From the NCBI GenBank assembly GCA_030715195.1, contig JAUYVI010000006.1:372001-436000 (forward strand): a stretch of 64,000 nucleotides of DNA, in the 5' to 3' direction. Positions 42,178 to 50,797 of this stretch are shown one piece after another. This stretch comes from Dongia sedimenti (GTDB taxonomy: Bacteria; Pseudomonadota; Alphaproteobacteria; Dongiales; Dongiaceae). The notes below the pieces were generated by a model. That model was not told the origin of the DNA. It ran no database searches and saw only the letters and a program-made list of their open reading frames with translations. Each line of letters starts with the position of its first letter. Positions within the stretch are counted from its first letter, which is position 1. The translations under genes were made by a program, and so were the position numbers.

Positions 42178-43253
42178 AGTCCCGCCGGTTGCGGCATGCC
42201 CGGCGCGGTCAGCGCCAGGACCTTGAAGAGACTGCCCATTCCGTCGACGCCGATCAAGCGCTCCAGCGCGGCATCGATCTCGGCGCAAACCGTCGCATCG
42301 CTCTTCGCCTTCAGCGTCTCGGCGCGGAGGCCGATCCCGAGCCGCTGCAAGAAATCGGCCTGGGTGGTCGGCCCATGCGCGGCGGCGCCGGTCTCGCGCG
42401 CGGCCGCCGCCAAGGCGGCGAAATCGACATGCGCGGTGAGGTCGGCGGCACCGGGCTCGATCAGCGGATCGTGATAGCGATGCTCTTTCAACGCCTGCAG
42501 CGAATCGCCGAGGCCGCTTTGCATCGGCCCGTAATCGATGATCAGCGCGGCGCCCGGCATCCGCTTGAAACGGCGCCCGAGCGCGGCGGCCAGCCGCAAT
42601 CCGGCCGGCGAGATTTCGGCGATCTCGCCGAGCGTCGCTCCCGCATGCTCGGGACGCAGCAAGGCGTGCTCCGGCCCGGGCTCGGCTTCGCCGAAGGCGA
42701 GCGCGCCGTCTTCCTTCGCGACCACGATGCGCTCCTTCCACCCGGCGTCGGTCATGACGAACTGGTGGATCGGCAGCGCGTCCCAGAACTCGTTGGCGAT
42801 CAGCAGCAGCGGGCCGGACGGCAGCGAGTCGAAGCTTCTGTGCCATTGCGGCGTGAAGCCTTGCAGCGCCGCCTTCTGCGCGGCGATCAGGGTGGTGTTG
42901 ATCTCGACCAGATGAAGCTGCGCGGCGGCGAGGAAATCGGGGGCGACACGCGCCGCACGCAAGGCGTCCGCCATCAGGGTGCCGCGGCCGGGGCCGAGTT
43001 CTGCCAGGATGAACGGCGTGGGCTGGCCCATGCGGGTCCAGAGATCGACGCACCAGAGGCCGATCATCTCGCCGAACATCTGGCTCACCTCCGGCGCGGT
43101 GATGAAATCGCCGCGCGCGCCGAGCGGGTCGCGGTCGGCGTAGTAAGCGCCGAGCGAGAGTTCCATGAACTCGGCCACGCTGACATGGCCCTCGGCCGCG
43201 AGCCGCCGGCGCAGCTCGTGCGCGATCGCGTTGCCGCTGATCGCCTGTGTCAC
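42174..43253 (-). CDS. SAM-dependent methyltransferase, NDUFAF7/MidA-like
   Basis: A 359-residue protein starting at GTG 43253 within a GTGA overlap with lgt. N-terminal SVAEFMELSLGAYYADRDPLGARGDFITAPEVSQMFGEMIGLW is the family hallmark (quoted in parts: VAEFMELSLG, YYADRDPLGARGDFITAPE). The SAM motif AELGPGRGTLMAD follows, then LIANEFWDALPIHQF. The mitochondrial homolog methylates a complex I subunit; whether the bacterial one does is inference. Confidence 0.88.
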   Translation of the reverse strand: MTQAISGNAIAHELRRRLAAEGHVSVAEFMELSLGAYYADRDPLGARGDFITAPEVSQMFGEMIGLWCVDLWTRMGQPTPFILAELGPGRGTLMADALRAARVAPDFLAAAQLHLVEINTTLIAAQKAALQGFTPQWHRSFDSLPSGPLLLIANEFWDALPIHQFVMTDAGWKERIVVAKEDGALAFGEAEPGPEHALLRPEHAGATLGEIAEISPAGLRLAAALGRRFKRMPGAALIIDYGPMQSGLGDSLQALKEHRYHDPLIEPGAADLTAHVDFAALAAAARETGAAAHGPTTQADFLQRLGIGLRAETLKAKSDATVCAEIDAALERLIGVDGMGSLFKVLALTAPGMPQPAGL

Positions 43254-44062
43254 CGCGGCGATGGGCTGGCCGCGGGGCGCGGCGGGACGGGCTTGGCGCT
43301 CCAGACCAGATAGACGCCATACAGGAACATCGGCAGGCTCAGCCATTGACCCCAGGTGATCGAAGTCGAAAGTGCCACTTCGGGCTCGCGGAACTGCTCG
43401 CCGACGATCCGGGCGATCGCATAGCCGATCAGGAAGACGCCGGAGAGCGTGCCGATCTTGGCGCGGATGGTTTCGCGCCGTGCCAGGATGAAGAGCGCGA
43501 TGAACAGCAGCACGCCTTCGAGGGTCGCCTCGTAGAGCTGGCTCGGATGGCGCGGCTCGGGGCCGGCGGCGGGGAAGATGACGCCCCAGGGCACGTCGGT
43601 GACGCGGCCCCAAAGCTCGCCGTTGATGAAGTTGGCGAGCCGGCCGAGGAGCAGACCGATCGGCGTCGCCGCGGCGATCGGATCGGCCACCGCGAAGAAC
43701 GGAATCTTCTTGGCCCGCGCATAGAGGAACATGGCGAGGATCACGCCGATCAGGCCGCCATGGAAGGCCATGCCGCCCTTCCAGATCTGCACGATCTCCA
43801 GCGGATGGGAGAAATAGTAGCCAGGTTCCCAGAGCAGGACCTGGCCCAGGCGCCCGCCGAGAATGATGCCGACGGTGCACCAGGTGACCAGATCGTCGCA
43901 ATTGTCGCGCGACAACAGGCGCGGGGGTTTGGCGGTCAGCCAGAGCACATAACGCCAGGCGAGGACAATGCCGGCGATGTAGGCGAGGGCGTACCAGCGG
44001 ATCACCAGCGGGCCTATCGAGAAGGCGACCGGGTCGAAATTCGGGAAGACGAATGCGTTCAC
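43250..44062 (-). CDS. lgt: Prolipoprotein diacylglyceryl transferase
   Basis: A 270-residue, seven-helix inner-membrane enzyme that moves diacylglycerol from phosphatidylglycerol to the lipobox cysteine of prolipoproteins. Visible hallmarks: the start IGPLVIRWYALAYIAGI, GGMAFHGGLIGV with the essential His, and the Lgt signature GRLANFINGELWGR. Start at GTG 44062, which fits the family length; in-frame codons upstream give an unrelated leader. First gene of lgt - NDUFAF7-like - pgeF - M24. Confidence 0.96.
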   Translation of the reverse strand: MNAFVFPNFDPVAFSIGPLVIRWYALAYIAGIVLAWRYVLWLTAKPPRLLSRDNCDDLVTWCTVGIILGGRLGQVLLWEPGYYFSHPLEIVQIWKGGMAFHGGLIGVILAMFLYARAKKIPFFAVADPIAAATPIGLLLGRLANFINGELWGRVTDVPWGVIFPAAGPEPRHPSQLYEATLEGVLLFIALFILARRETIRAKIGTLSGVFLIGYAIARIVGEQFREPEVALSTSITWGQWLSLPMFLYGVYLVWSAKPVPPRPAASPSPR

Positions 44063-44162
44063 GGGTGAGTGACCTTCCGGCCCGGGTTGGCTAAGCTGCT
44101 GATCGGCGTTATATCGGGCCGACCCGGCACGGGCAAGTTTCGGCCCCTCAGGAGACCTTACG

Positions 44163-44504
44163 ATGCAGACCGACAATCGATTGCTGGACGACATGGCCAA
44201 GGCGGCAAGCGGCGCGCTGGGATCGCTGGCGGGCCTGCGTCACGAAATCGAAATGCGGGTGCAGCAGCAGCTGGAGCGCCTGCTCGGCCGCATGAACCTG
44301 GTCGGCCGCGACGAGTTCGAGGCCATGAAGGCCGTGGCCCAGGCGGCGCGCGAGCAGCAGATCAAGCTCGAGCGCCGGCTCGAGGAGATCGAGGCGCGGC
44401 TGAACGGGACGCCGCGGGCGACGGAGCTAACAGACGAGGCCGCTTCCGGGACGGCCGCGATGGAATCCGTCCCGCTCCATGACGACCTTGCCAAGCCGGA
44501 CTGA
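44163..44504 (+). CDS. ubiK: Ubiquinone biosynthesis accessory factor UbiK family
   Basis: A 113-residue BMFP (PF04380) protein: a short N-terminal segment followed by an amphipathic helix and a coiled-coil (LVGRDEFEAMKAVAQAAREQQIKLERRLEEIEARL, seen from about residue 46 to 80). UbiK helps aerobic ubiquinone synthesis by binding UbiJ and lipids. CAGGAG precedes the ATG. Divergent from lgt. The tail after residue 85 is Ala/Asp-rich and variable. Confidence 0.85.
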   Translation: MQTDNRLLDDMAKAASGALGSLAGLRHEIEMRVQQQLERLLGRMNLVGRDEFEAMKAVAQAAREQQIKLERRLEEIEARLNGTPRATELTDEAASGTAAMESVPLHDDLAKPD

Positions 44505-44552
44505 GTTGCTGGATCCTAAGACTGTCACCGGATCCGCAAACGTCGTATGGAC

Positions 44553-45848
44553 CTACTTTCCTTCTTCGGCCGGGGCGGAAGCATCACCGATGCGTGACAT
44601 AATGGCCGTGCCGGTGAACTCACACCGGCCGGTGTCGGCGATTTCAACAGTGACGATCCGGTTTAAAAGCTCGGTGTCGCCCTTGTCCGTATTTTCGGTT
44701 TGAGGCTGATCTGGCCCGGCAGAGGTCGTCAACAGTTCAGCGCCGTTCCGGTCGGAGTATCGGCGCAGCTCAGTGGCGGCGCCAGGGTCGACCTGGATGT
44801 ACTTCGGTACGGCTGCGTTTTCGCCTTCACCCAAGAAAGCGCTCAATTGCGCGATGACAGTATCACGGCGCTGTTTTGCAAGGCGTGCGTTTAGCTTTTC
44901 GCTGATCTGCCAGGATTCCTCCTGATCAGAGTTGCATTCCGCAAAATGTGCCGAGCTTGCATAGCCGTAGACCTTGACCTTCACCACGGGTCCAGAGTGT
45001 GCTGAGCCGTTCTCAGGCTGACCACATGCTTTCAAAGCGGCGGCAAGTGCCTCCAGACTTTTCAGTTGATCGTCGGTGAGCGTGTATGCATTGCTGGGTT
45101 CGAAGGCTTCAATCCCGTCTTCCGGGACCTCGCATTTGCGTTTACGCAAACCGGCATTGGCGAAGGTGAAAAGAAAACTCGGTTTCGCGTAGCGAAGCGT
45201 GACAGTTCCATTGACGGTCGCGGGCGTCTTGGGCGGGGGCGGGGACTGGACAAGGATTTGCGGCGCAGCGAGGGAAATGCTCGGCTCCACATCGATATTC
45301 GGGGGGGTGACCAATACGGACGGCGGATCGACATGCAGTGTCAGGCTTACCGGTGCAGGCTGCTGCGGCTTTTCCGTCTGCTCGGTGGGCAAGCTCAGCC
45401 CCAAAGCGATCATGGCCACCGAAACCGACACCATTGCCGTCTGAACCGATGCGCGCGCAATCGGCTCCAGCGGCGGTGTAGGATGGGATGAGGGATCGAC
45501 CGGGGCGAAGATGTACTCCCACGTCTTCGGCAACATGCCTGCGAGCATATCGCGCCATTGCAGCGCCATTGCCATCAGCCCCGCGGAACCTATCGAAGCC
45601 AGGAGGGTCTTGACCAAAGGATTCTGCCCGCCGGCGGTGGCGGCATAGTTCAAGATGTAGCCGACACCCACGGCGACGACGACCACCATGGCAACGATGG
45701 CACCCAGAGCGACGCCAGCCCTAGAAAGCCGCACGACGAACACGCCGAGCCATCCGAGTGGCTTCGTCACCGCGGGAACGAATGCACGATTCCAGATCCA
45801 CCGCGCGGTGGAAGAGACCATGCCTCCAAACTGTGTCATTTGGTGCAC
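44553..45848 (-). CDS. Membrane protein with OmpA-like C-terminal region; atypical composition
   Basis: A 431-residue protein. Hydrophobic helices lie at about 30-70 (two), 83-97 and 137-155, then a Pro/Val-rich linker and a soluble domain. The end of that domain (VKVKVYGYASSAHF, KLNARLAKQRRDTVIAQLSAFL, LLNRIVTVEI) follows the OmpA/MotB order, but the Asp and Arg that bind peptidoglycan are not in place. The gene is visibly richer in A and T than its neighbours and uses codons rare around it, which suggests transfer. Function unknown. Confidence 0.6.
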   Translation of the reverse strand: MHQMTQFGGMVSSTARWIWNRAFVPAVTKPLGWLGVFVVRLSRAGVALGAIVAMVVVVAVGVGYILNYAATAGGQNPLVKTLLASIGSAGLMAMALQWRDMLAGMLPKTWEYIFAPVDPSSHPTPPLEPIARASVQTAMVSVSVAMIALGLSLPTEQTEKPQQPAPVSLTLHVDPPSVLVTPPNIDVEPSISLAAPQILVQSPPPPKTPATVNGTVTLRYAKPSFLFTFANAGLRKRKCEVPEDGIEAFEPSNAYTLTDDQLKSLEALAAALKACGQPENGSAHSGPVVKVKVYGYASSAHFAECNSDQEESWQISEKLNARLAKQRRDTVIAQLSAFLGEGENAAVPKYIQVDPGAATELRRYSDRNGAELLTTSAGPDQPQTENTDKGDTELLNRIVTVEIADTGRCEFTGTAIMSRIGDASAPAEEGK

Positions 45849-45992
45849 CCCGAATTGAGATCTCTTTCTGGGAATTCTATCATAAGTGCAGAGATAAGGT
45901 CATGGTTAATAATGCGAAAGTTGTATCGCATTCTTAATGCCTATGCTTGCGCCGGTTTGTTCAGAATGGTACCTAGGTAACATATTGGCGAC
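45849..45992. other. AT-rich divergent intergenic region
   Basis: A 144-bp gap between divergent genes, clearly more AT-rich than the window, especially 45880-45945. It presumably carries the promoters of both genes; no specific operator was identified. Confidence 0.4.
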
Positions 45993-46256
45993 ATGGATCT
46001 CGACATGAACATCGAGCGGGTTCAGACCGGGGTGCGGATCGAGAAGCGGCTGCTGAAGGTGCTGAAGGCGCTGGCCGAACTGAAGGATCTCTCGCTCGGC
46101 GACCTCCTGGAGGGGATCTGCCTGCATGCGCTCGACGGCAAGGCGCCGTTCGAGAAGGAGACCCTGAAGCAGGTCAAGGAGTTGAAGCGGATCTACGGGC
46201 TCAGCCTCACCGCGGCGGACAGCCACCAGCTGAAGGAGGCCGGCGATGCCCGATAA
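45993..46256 (+). CDS. Small ribbon-helix-helix-like protein
   Basis: 87 residues. The segment VQTGVRIEKRLLKVLKALAELKDLSLGDLLEGICLHAL reads as a beta strand followed by two helices, as in ribbon-helix-helix DNA-binding proteins (quoted parts: TGVRIEKRLLKVLKALAEL, SLGDLLEGI). It overlaps the next gene by 11 bp, so the two are translated together. A second in-frame ATG four codons in is possible. DNA binding is inferred, not shown. Confidence 0.6.
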   Translation: MDLDMNIERVQTGVRIEKRLLKVLKALAELKDLSLGDLLEGICLHALDGKAPFEKETLKQVKELKRIYGLSLTAADSHQLKEAGDAR

Positions 46257-46644
46257 GCGCACCGACGACGATTTCCTGGAAGCGTTCCGCAGCGCGGCGC
46301 TGCCGCTCGCGGCGTTCGATCACCGGGCGCATGTGCGGGCCGGCTATCTCATGGTCTCGCGGAATGGGCTCGGCTTGGCGATCGAGGCATTCGGCAAGAC
46401 CCTGCGGGCCTTCGCGGAAGCGCATGGCAAGGCCGGTCTCTATCACGAGACCATCACCGTCGCCTTCCTGGCGCTGATCAACGAACGGATCGCGCTGGGC
46501 GGCGATCGCGGCTGGGATGCGTTTGCCGCCGCCAACCCGGATCTCTTCGCGCGCGACAGCCTGGCGGCGTTTTACGCGCCGGAGGAGCTGGCTTCGGCCG
46601 AGGCGCGCCGCGTGTTCATGCTGCCGCGCCGCCGCGTCGCCTGA
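46246..46644 (+). CDS. Conserved protein of unknown function with HETIT motif
   Basis: A 132-residue all-helical-looking protein: AFDHRAHVRAGYLMVSR near 22-38, FAEAHGKAGLYHETITVAFL near 55-75, then AANPDLF and EELASAEARRVFMLP. The conserved His and Glu residues suggest a metal or ligand site, but I do not recognise a named family. AAGGAGG lies 6 bp upstream of the ATG, inside the previous gene. Confidence 0.6.
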   Translation: MPDKRTDDDFLEAFRSAALPLAAFDHRAHVRAGYLMVSRNGLGLAIEAFGKTLRAFAEAHGKAGLYHETITVAFLALINERIALGGDRGWDAFAAANPDLFARDSLAAFYAPEELASAEARRVFMLPRRRVA

Positions 46645-46650
46645 CGCAGA

Positions 46651-47421
46651 CTAGATCGCGGTGAAGCCGTTATCGACGAAGAGCTGCGCCCCGTTGACGA
46701 AGCTGGCTTCGTCGCTGAGCAGGAACAGCGCCGCGCTGGCGACCTCTTCCGGCTCGCACATGCGGCCCTGCTGCGCCTTCATCGCGGCCTCCGAGGCATC
46801 GACGCCGTATTTGGTCAGCGCGTCGACCTCGCGGAGGCCGTGGGGCGTGCGGATGAAACCGGGGCAGACTGCGTTGCAGCGGATGCCCTGGTCGCGATAC
46901 TCGACGGCAATCGCCCGGGCGAACATGTGCACGGCGCCCTTGGTCGTGTCATAGAGCACCTCCATCGGCGTCGCTGCGACGGCGGAGATCGAGGAGGTGC
47001 AGACGATGGCGCCGCCGCCCGCCGCCAGCATCCCGGGCAGCGCCGCCTGGGTCATCAGGAACATCGAGCGCACGTTGACATTCATCAGCCAGTCGTAATC
47101 GGCCTCGGTGGTCTCGAGGAACGGCTTCACCACGATCGAGCCGGCATGGTTGAAGAGCGCGGTCGGTGCGCCGAACGCCGCGGTGGCCGCCGCGACCGCC
47201 GCCTTGACCGGCGCGGCCTGGCTGACATCGGCCTCGGCGAAGATCGCCGCGCCGCCGCCGGCGCAAATCTCGTCGGCAAGGCGCCGTCCGAGATCGGCCT
47301 GGCGATCGACGATCGTCACCCGGGCGCCCTCGGCGGCAAACAGCCGAGCCGCCGCCGCGCCGCACCCGCTGGCGCCGCCCGAGATCAAGGTGCTTCGTCC
47401 GGCCAGCCGTTTGCCGCCCAT
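46651..47421 (-). CDS. SDR family oxidoreductase
   Basis: 256 residues with a Rossmann fold. The cofactor motif is SGGASGCG at 14-21 rather than TGxxxGxG. The NAG motif reads NHAG. Catalytic Ser is in CTSSISA and YxxxK is YDTTK; PGFIRTPHG and a C-terminal QLFVDNGFTAI follow. NAD(P)-dependent; substrate unknown. It lies downstream of the permease gene on the same strand, 78 bp away, so catabolism of an imported compound is possible. Confidence 0.85.
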   Translation of the reverse strand: MGGKRLAGRSTLISGGASGCGAAAARLFAAEGARVTIVDRQADLGRRLADEICAGGGAAIFAEADVSQAAPVKAAVAAATAAFGAPTALFNHAGSIVVKPFLETTEADYDWLMNVNVRSMFLMTQAALPGMLAAGGGAIVCTSSISAVAATPMEVLYDTTKGAVHMFARAIAVEYRDQGIRCNAVCPGFIRTPHGLREVDALTKYGVDASEAAMKAQQGRMCEPEEVASAALFLLSDEASFVNGAQLFVDNGFTAI

Positions 47422-47499
47422 CGTTCGTACTCCGGAATTGAGAGGAAGAAATCCGCCGGCCGGCGAAGGGGGCCGGCCGGCGGGTGCCGCTGCAGATGA

Positions 47500-49044
47500 T
47501 CAGACGGCGGTGGTTTCGCCGACCGCGGTTTCGGCGGCGCGGATCGCCGCCTGTCGCTTGGCGATCTCCTCGCCGATCGGCGGGCCCTGGAAGCGCTTGC
47601 GCTCGAAGCCGAACCACACGATGGCGGTCAGCAGCAGGAAGCCGAGGGTGATCCAGAGCGCCTTGTCGTTCGGCGGCTGGATGCCGGCGATGAAGATCAG
47701 CACCATGGCGACGATCGAGAGCACCGCGAACACGCGATACCAGTTGCCGATGTCCCAGGGGCCCATCTGCGTCCAGGTCTTGCGGAAGGCGAAGAGGCCG
47801 AGGGTGATCGGCACGGTGAAGGAGAGGAACAGGAAGATCACCGTCACCGAGACGATCGTCGTGTAGAGCGAGGTGTAGGCGGTGAACACCACGGCGAGCG
47901 TGGCGCCGGTCCAGATCGCCGTCACCGGTGTGCGGTATTTCGGGCTGACCGTCTTCAGGGCGCCCGAGCCCGGCAGGCCGCCGTCGCGGGCGAAGGCGAA
48001 GATCATGCGCGAGACCGAAGTGACGGTGGCGAGGCCGCAGAGGTACTGCGCGACCAGGATGACGACGTAGAGCGCCAGCTTGAGCGCGCCGGGCAAAGTC
48101 TGGTCCATGGTCCAGAAGAACACGTTCCAGCCCTGGCCCGCCGCCTGGTCCATGTTCGGGATGGCGACCACCACCGCGATCAGGAACAGCCAGCCGAACA
48201 CGCCCGACCACCAGACCGAGCCGACCATGGCCCGCGGCACGTTATGGGCGGCCTTCAGCGTCTCTTCCGAGGTGTGCGCCGAGGCGTCGTAGCCGGTGAT
48301 GGTGTAGATCGGCAGCAGCAGCCCGAGCAGGAAGAGGAACGGAATGCTGTCGGTCTGCGGCCAGACGCCGCCGCCGGCGTCGCCGCTGTAATTGCTGAAG
48401 GTCCAGAGCCGGCTGAAATCGTAGCCCGGCGCGAAGGCGAACAGCGCGACCGCGAGGGCGATCGAGCCGAAGAAGATCAGGTAGCCGCTGAAATCGGTGA
48501 GGATGCTGGTCAGTCGGATGCCGAGATGGTTGATCAGCGCCTGACTGGCGGTGATCACGATCATGAAGGTCAACTGCTCGCCATAGGTCATCTGCAGTCC
48601 GAGCAGCGGGCCGAAGGCACCGTAGAAGAACGTCCAAGTGCCGACGTTGATCGCGCCGAGCACGGTCACGAGGCCGAGCAGGTTCAGCCAGGCGGTGAGC
48701 CAGCCGGAGCCCTTGTTGCCGAGGATCGAACCCCAGTGATAGAGGCCGCCGGCGGTCGGGTAGGCCGAGGAGATCTGGGCGAGGGCAATCGCGAAGACGC
48801 CCGAAATAAAGACCCCCAAGGGCCAGCCGATGCCGATCGAGGCGCCGCCGACGCCGGAGAGGCCCTGGCCCAAGGAATTGATGCCGCCCGATAGAATGCA
48901 GATGATCGAGAAGCTGATAGCGAAATTGGAGAACCGGCTCATGCGCCGCTCCAGTTCCTGCGCATAGCCCATGCTGTGGAGGACCTTCACGTCCTCCTTC
49001 TTGTCGGTGTCGGAGTAGCCGCCGCCGGTCGATTGTGTCGTCAT
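47500..49044 (-). CDS. APC family amino acid permease
   Basis: 514 residues with 12 probable membrane helices. The start LERRMSRFSNFAISFSIICI with LSGGINSLGQGLSG and the GWPLGVF, SSAYPTAGGLYHW and GWLTAWLNLLG segments are typical of the amino acid/choline or GABA transporter branch of APC. The later segment ITGYDASAHTSEET is also characteristic. Proton-coupled uptake of an amino acid or amine is likely. ATG at 49044 with GGGGGC upstream; divergent from a LuxR regulator. Confidence 0.88.
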   Translation of the reverse strand: MTTQSTGGGYSDTDKKEDVKVLHSMGYAQELERRMSRFSNFAISFSIICILSGGINSLGQGLSGVGGASIGIGWPLGVFISGVFAIALAQISSAYPTAGGLYHWGSILGNKGSGWLTAWLNLLGLVTVLGAINVGTWTFFYGAFGPLLGLQMTYGEQLTFMIVITASQALINHLGIRLTSILTDFSGYLIFFGSIALAVALFAFAPGYDFSRLWTFSNYSGDAGGGVWPQTDSIPFLFLLGLLLPIYTITGYDASAHTSEETLKAAHNVPRAMVGSVWWSGVFGWLFLIAVVVAIPNMDQAAGQGWNVFFWTMDQTLPGALKLALYVVILVAQYLCGLATVTSVSRMIFAFARDGGLPGSGALKTVSPKYRTPVTAIWTGATLAVVFTAYTSLYTTIVSVTVIFLFLSFTVPITLGLFAFRKTWTQMGPWDIGNWYRVFAVLSIVAMVLIFIAGIQPPNDKALWITLGFLLLTAIVWFGFERKRFQGPPIGEEIAKRQAAIRAAETAVGETTAV

Positions 49045-49167
49045 GAAGTGCCCCCATGCCTGTGGGCGGATCTGCATGGATTCCGCCTCTGCAGCGACGT
49101 TGCGGCGGGTGTCATGGACTGGCAATATCCCAAAGGGGCTACCCGGGCGCGGGAACAGGGAGACGCA

Positions 49168-50034
49168 ATGACGGCGGCCGTTGCCGGGATCGTCGATACC
49201 GCCGAGCTTTCCGACCTTTCGGCGCGCGTTGCCGCTTGGCACAGCCATGCCGCGGAAATCATCGACCATATCGACGATCCGATGCTGCCGCAGATTCTCG
49301 ACCGCAGCCTCGAAGTGCTAGTGCCATACGACATCTCGGTGATCTTCGCCTATCCGGACGAGGCCGAGCCGCTCTATCTCCATGACGGGTTCCGCGGGCG
49401 CCCGCCGGGTGCCGCGCTCGACTACTATCTGAAGGGCGCCTATCTGCTCGATCCTTTCTTCACCGCCTGCGCGCGACGGGTGCCGCCCGGCCTGTACCGG
49501 ATGCGCGACCTCGCGCCGGATCATTTCTTCGCGGGCGAGTACTTCAATTCCTGGGAGGTGCATCCCTGCATCTCGATGGAATCCGGATCGCTGGCCGAGG
49601 AGATCGGCTTCATGGCCGCGCTGCCCGACGGATTCATGGCGACCTACTCCCTGATGCGCAGCAACGGCAACCGGCCGTTCAGCGACGCCGAGTTCGCGGT
49701 GCTGCGAATGGTCGAGCCGGTGGTGCGGGCGGCGATGACCCGGCACTGGCGGCATCTCCGCTATGAGCCCGAGGCGGGCAGGGCGCCAGCCTGGTCGACG
49801 CGGGGGGAGCTGATGGAACTCGCGTTCGAGCGCTTCGGCCAGGAGGTGCTGTCGCCGCGGGAGCAGGTCGTGGTTCAGCTAATTCTGCGCGGCCACTCGG
49901 CGCATTCCATCGCGCGGAACCTCGACATCGCCGAGGGCACGGTGAAGAACCACCGCAAGAGCATCTACGCCAAGCTCGGCATCTCCAGCCAGCAGGAGCT
50001 GTTCTCGCGCTTCATCCGCTCGATGCTGCAGTAG
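49168..50034 (+). CDS. LuxR family transcriptional regulator
   Basis: 288 residues. An N-terminal sensory region of about 200 residues (weakly like autoinducer or GAF-type domains) precedes a C-terminal GerE HTH: LSPREQVVVQLILRGHSAHSIA and IAEGTVKNHRKSIYAKLGI. ATG at 49168 with CAGGGAG upstream; an ATG at 49114 would add 18 residues. The divergent layout suggests it controls the permease, by inference only. No luxI-type gene is nearby. Confidence 0.85.
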   Translation: MTAAVAGIVDTAELSDLSARVAAWHSHAAEIIDHIDDPMLPQILDRSLEVLVPYDISVIFAYPDEAEPLYLHDGFRGRPPGAALDYYLKGAYLLDPFFTACARRVPPGLYRMRDLAPDHFFAGEYFNSWEVHPCISMESGSLAEEIGFMAALPDGFMATYSLMRSNGNRPFSDAEFAVLRMVEPVVRAAMTRHWRHLRYEPEAGRAPAWSTRGELMELAFERFGQEVLSPREQVVVQLILRGHSAHSIARNLDIAEGTVKNHRKSIYAKLGISSQQELFSRFIRSMLQ

Positions 50035-50275
50035 GAGTCGACGCGCCGCCGCCGCCTGACCGAAGCGAGTCGACGCGAGGGCGCTGCATAAAAAGATGTG
50101 CTGAAAACCGCGCCAAACCTCGCTCTTGTTAAATTGTCTTAAAAGGACTCTTGCGTGGGAGTCTTAAATTTGCGACTCTAAATGTGGTGGGAAGTCACAT
50201 AATTACCATCAAATCCTGGGGTCGAGCGCCCCACTCGCGCCGATTCCTTGGTGGCCGACGCATGGAGGGCGCTCA

Positions 50276-50785
50276 ATGACTGCTACGCTCCGAACCGAGT
50301 CGACCCCGATCCCGACATCCAATCCCCTCGACGTCATGGAAGAGCTCGTCAGCGCCAATGAATGGCGTTACGACCGTTCCAACGACGAGGAGATGATCGT
50401 CGAGATCGCCGGTCAGTGGTGCGAATACCGGATGTTCTTCGTCTGGCAAGCCGACCTTGGCGCCATGTACTTCTCCAGCCTGTTCGACCTCAAAGTTCCG
50501 GCCAACAAGAAACGCGAGGCCGCCGAGTTGCTCTCGATGATCAACGAGCGGCTCTGGCTCGGCCATTTCGATCTCTGCTCGGAAGAGAGCGCGCCGATGT
50601 TCCGCCACACGATCCTGTTGCGCGGCACCTCGGGCGTCACCGTCGAGCAGCTCGAGGACCTGATGGAAGCGGCGCTGTGCGAATGCGAACGCTACTATCC
50701 GGCCTTCCAGTTCGTGATCTGGGGCGGCAAGAAGCCCGAAGAGGCGATGCAGGCGGCGATGCTGGAGACTGTCGGCGAAGCCTGA
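50276..50785 (+). CDS. YbjN domain-containing protein
   Basis: A 169-residue cytoplasmic protein with the YbjN fold: NPLDVMEELVSANEWRYDRS, then VEIAGQWCEYRMFFVWQ, and the long C-terminal helices EQLEDLMEAALCECERYYPAFQFVIWGG. Similar to chaperone-like type III secretion chaperones in fold; the role in Alphaproteobacteria is unclear. It starts 12 bp before proC and has a long upstream region (241 bp) with GACTC/GAGTC dyads. Confidence 0.85.
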   Translation: MTATLRTESTPIPTSNPLDVMEELVSANEWRYDRSNDEEMIVEIAGQWCEYRMFFVWQADLGAMYFSSLFDLKVPANKKREAAELLSMINERLWLGHFDLCSEESAPMFRHTILLRGTSGVTVEQLEDLMEAALCECERYYPAFQFVIWGGKKPEEAMQAAMLETVGEA

Positions 50786-50797
50786 TAGCTTTTCTCC

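Noticed and set aside
45993-46644. Classical toxin-antitoxin pair
   Set aside because: The downstream protein has no known toxin motif and looks like a conserved helical protein; kept only as a weak finding.
50129-50142. CtrA-type site TTAA-N6-TTAA
   Set aside because: The canonical spacing is seven bases; here it is six and the flanks do not match.
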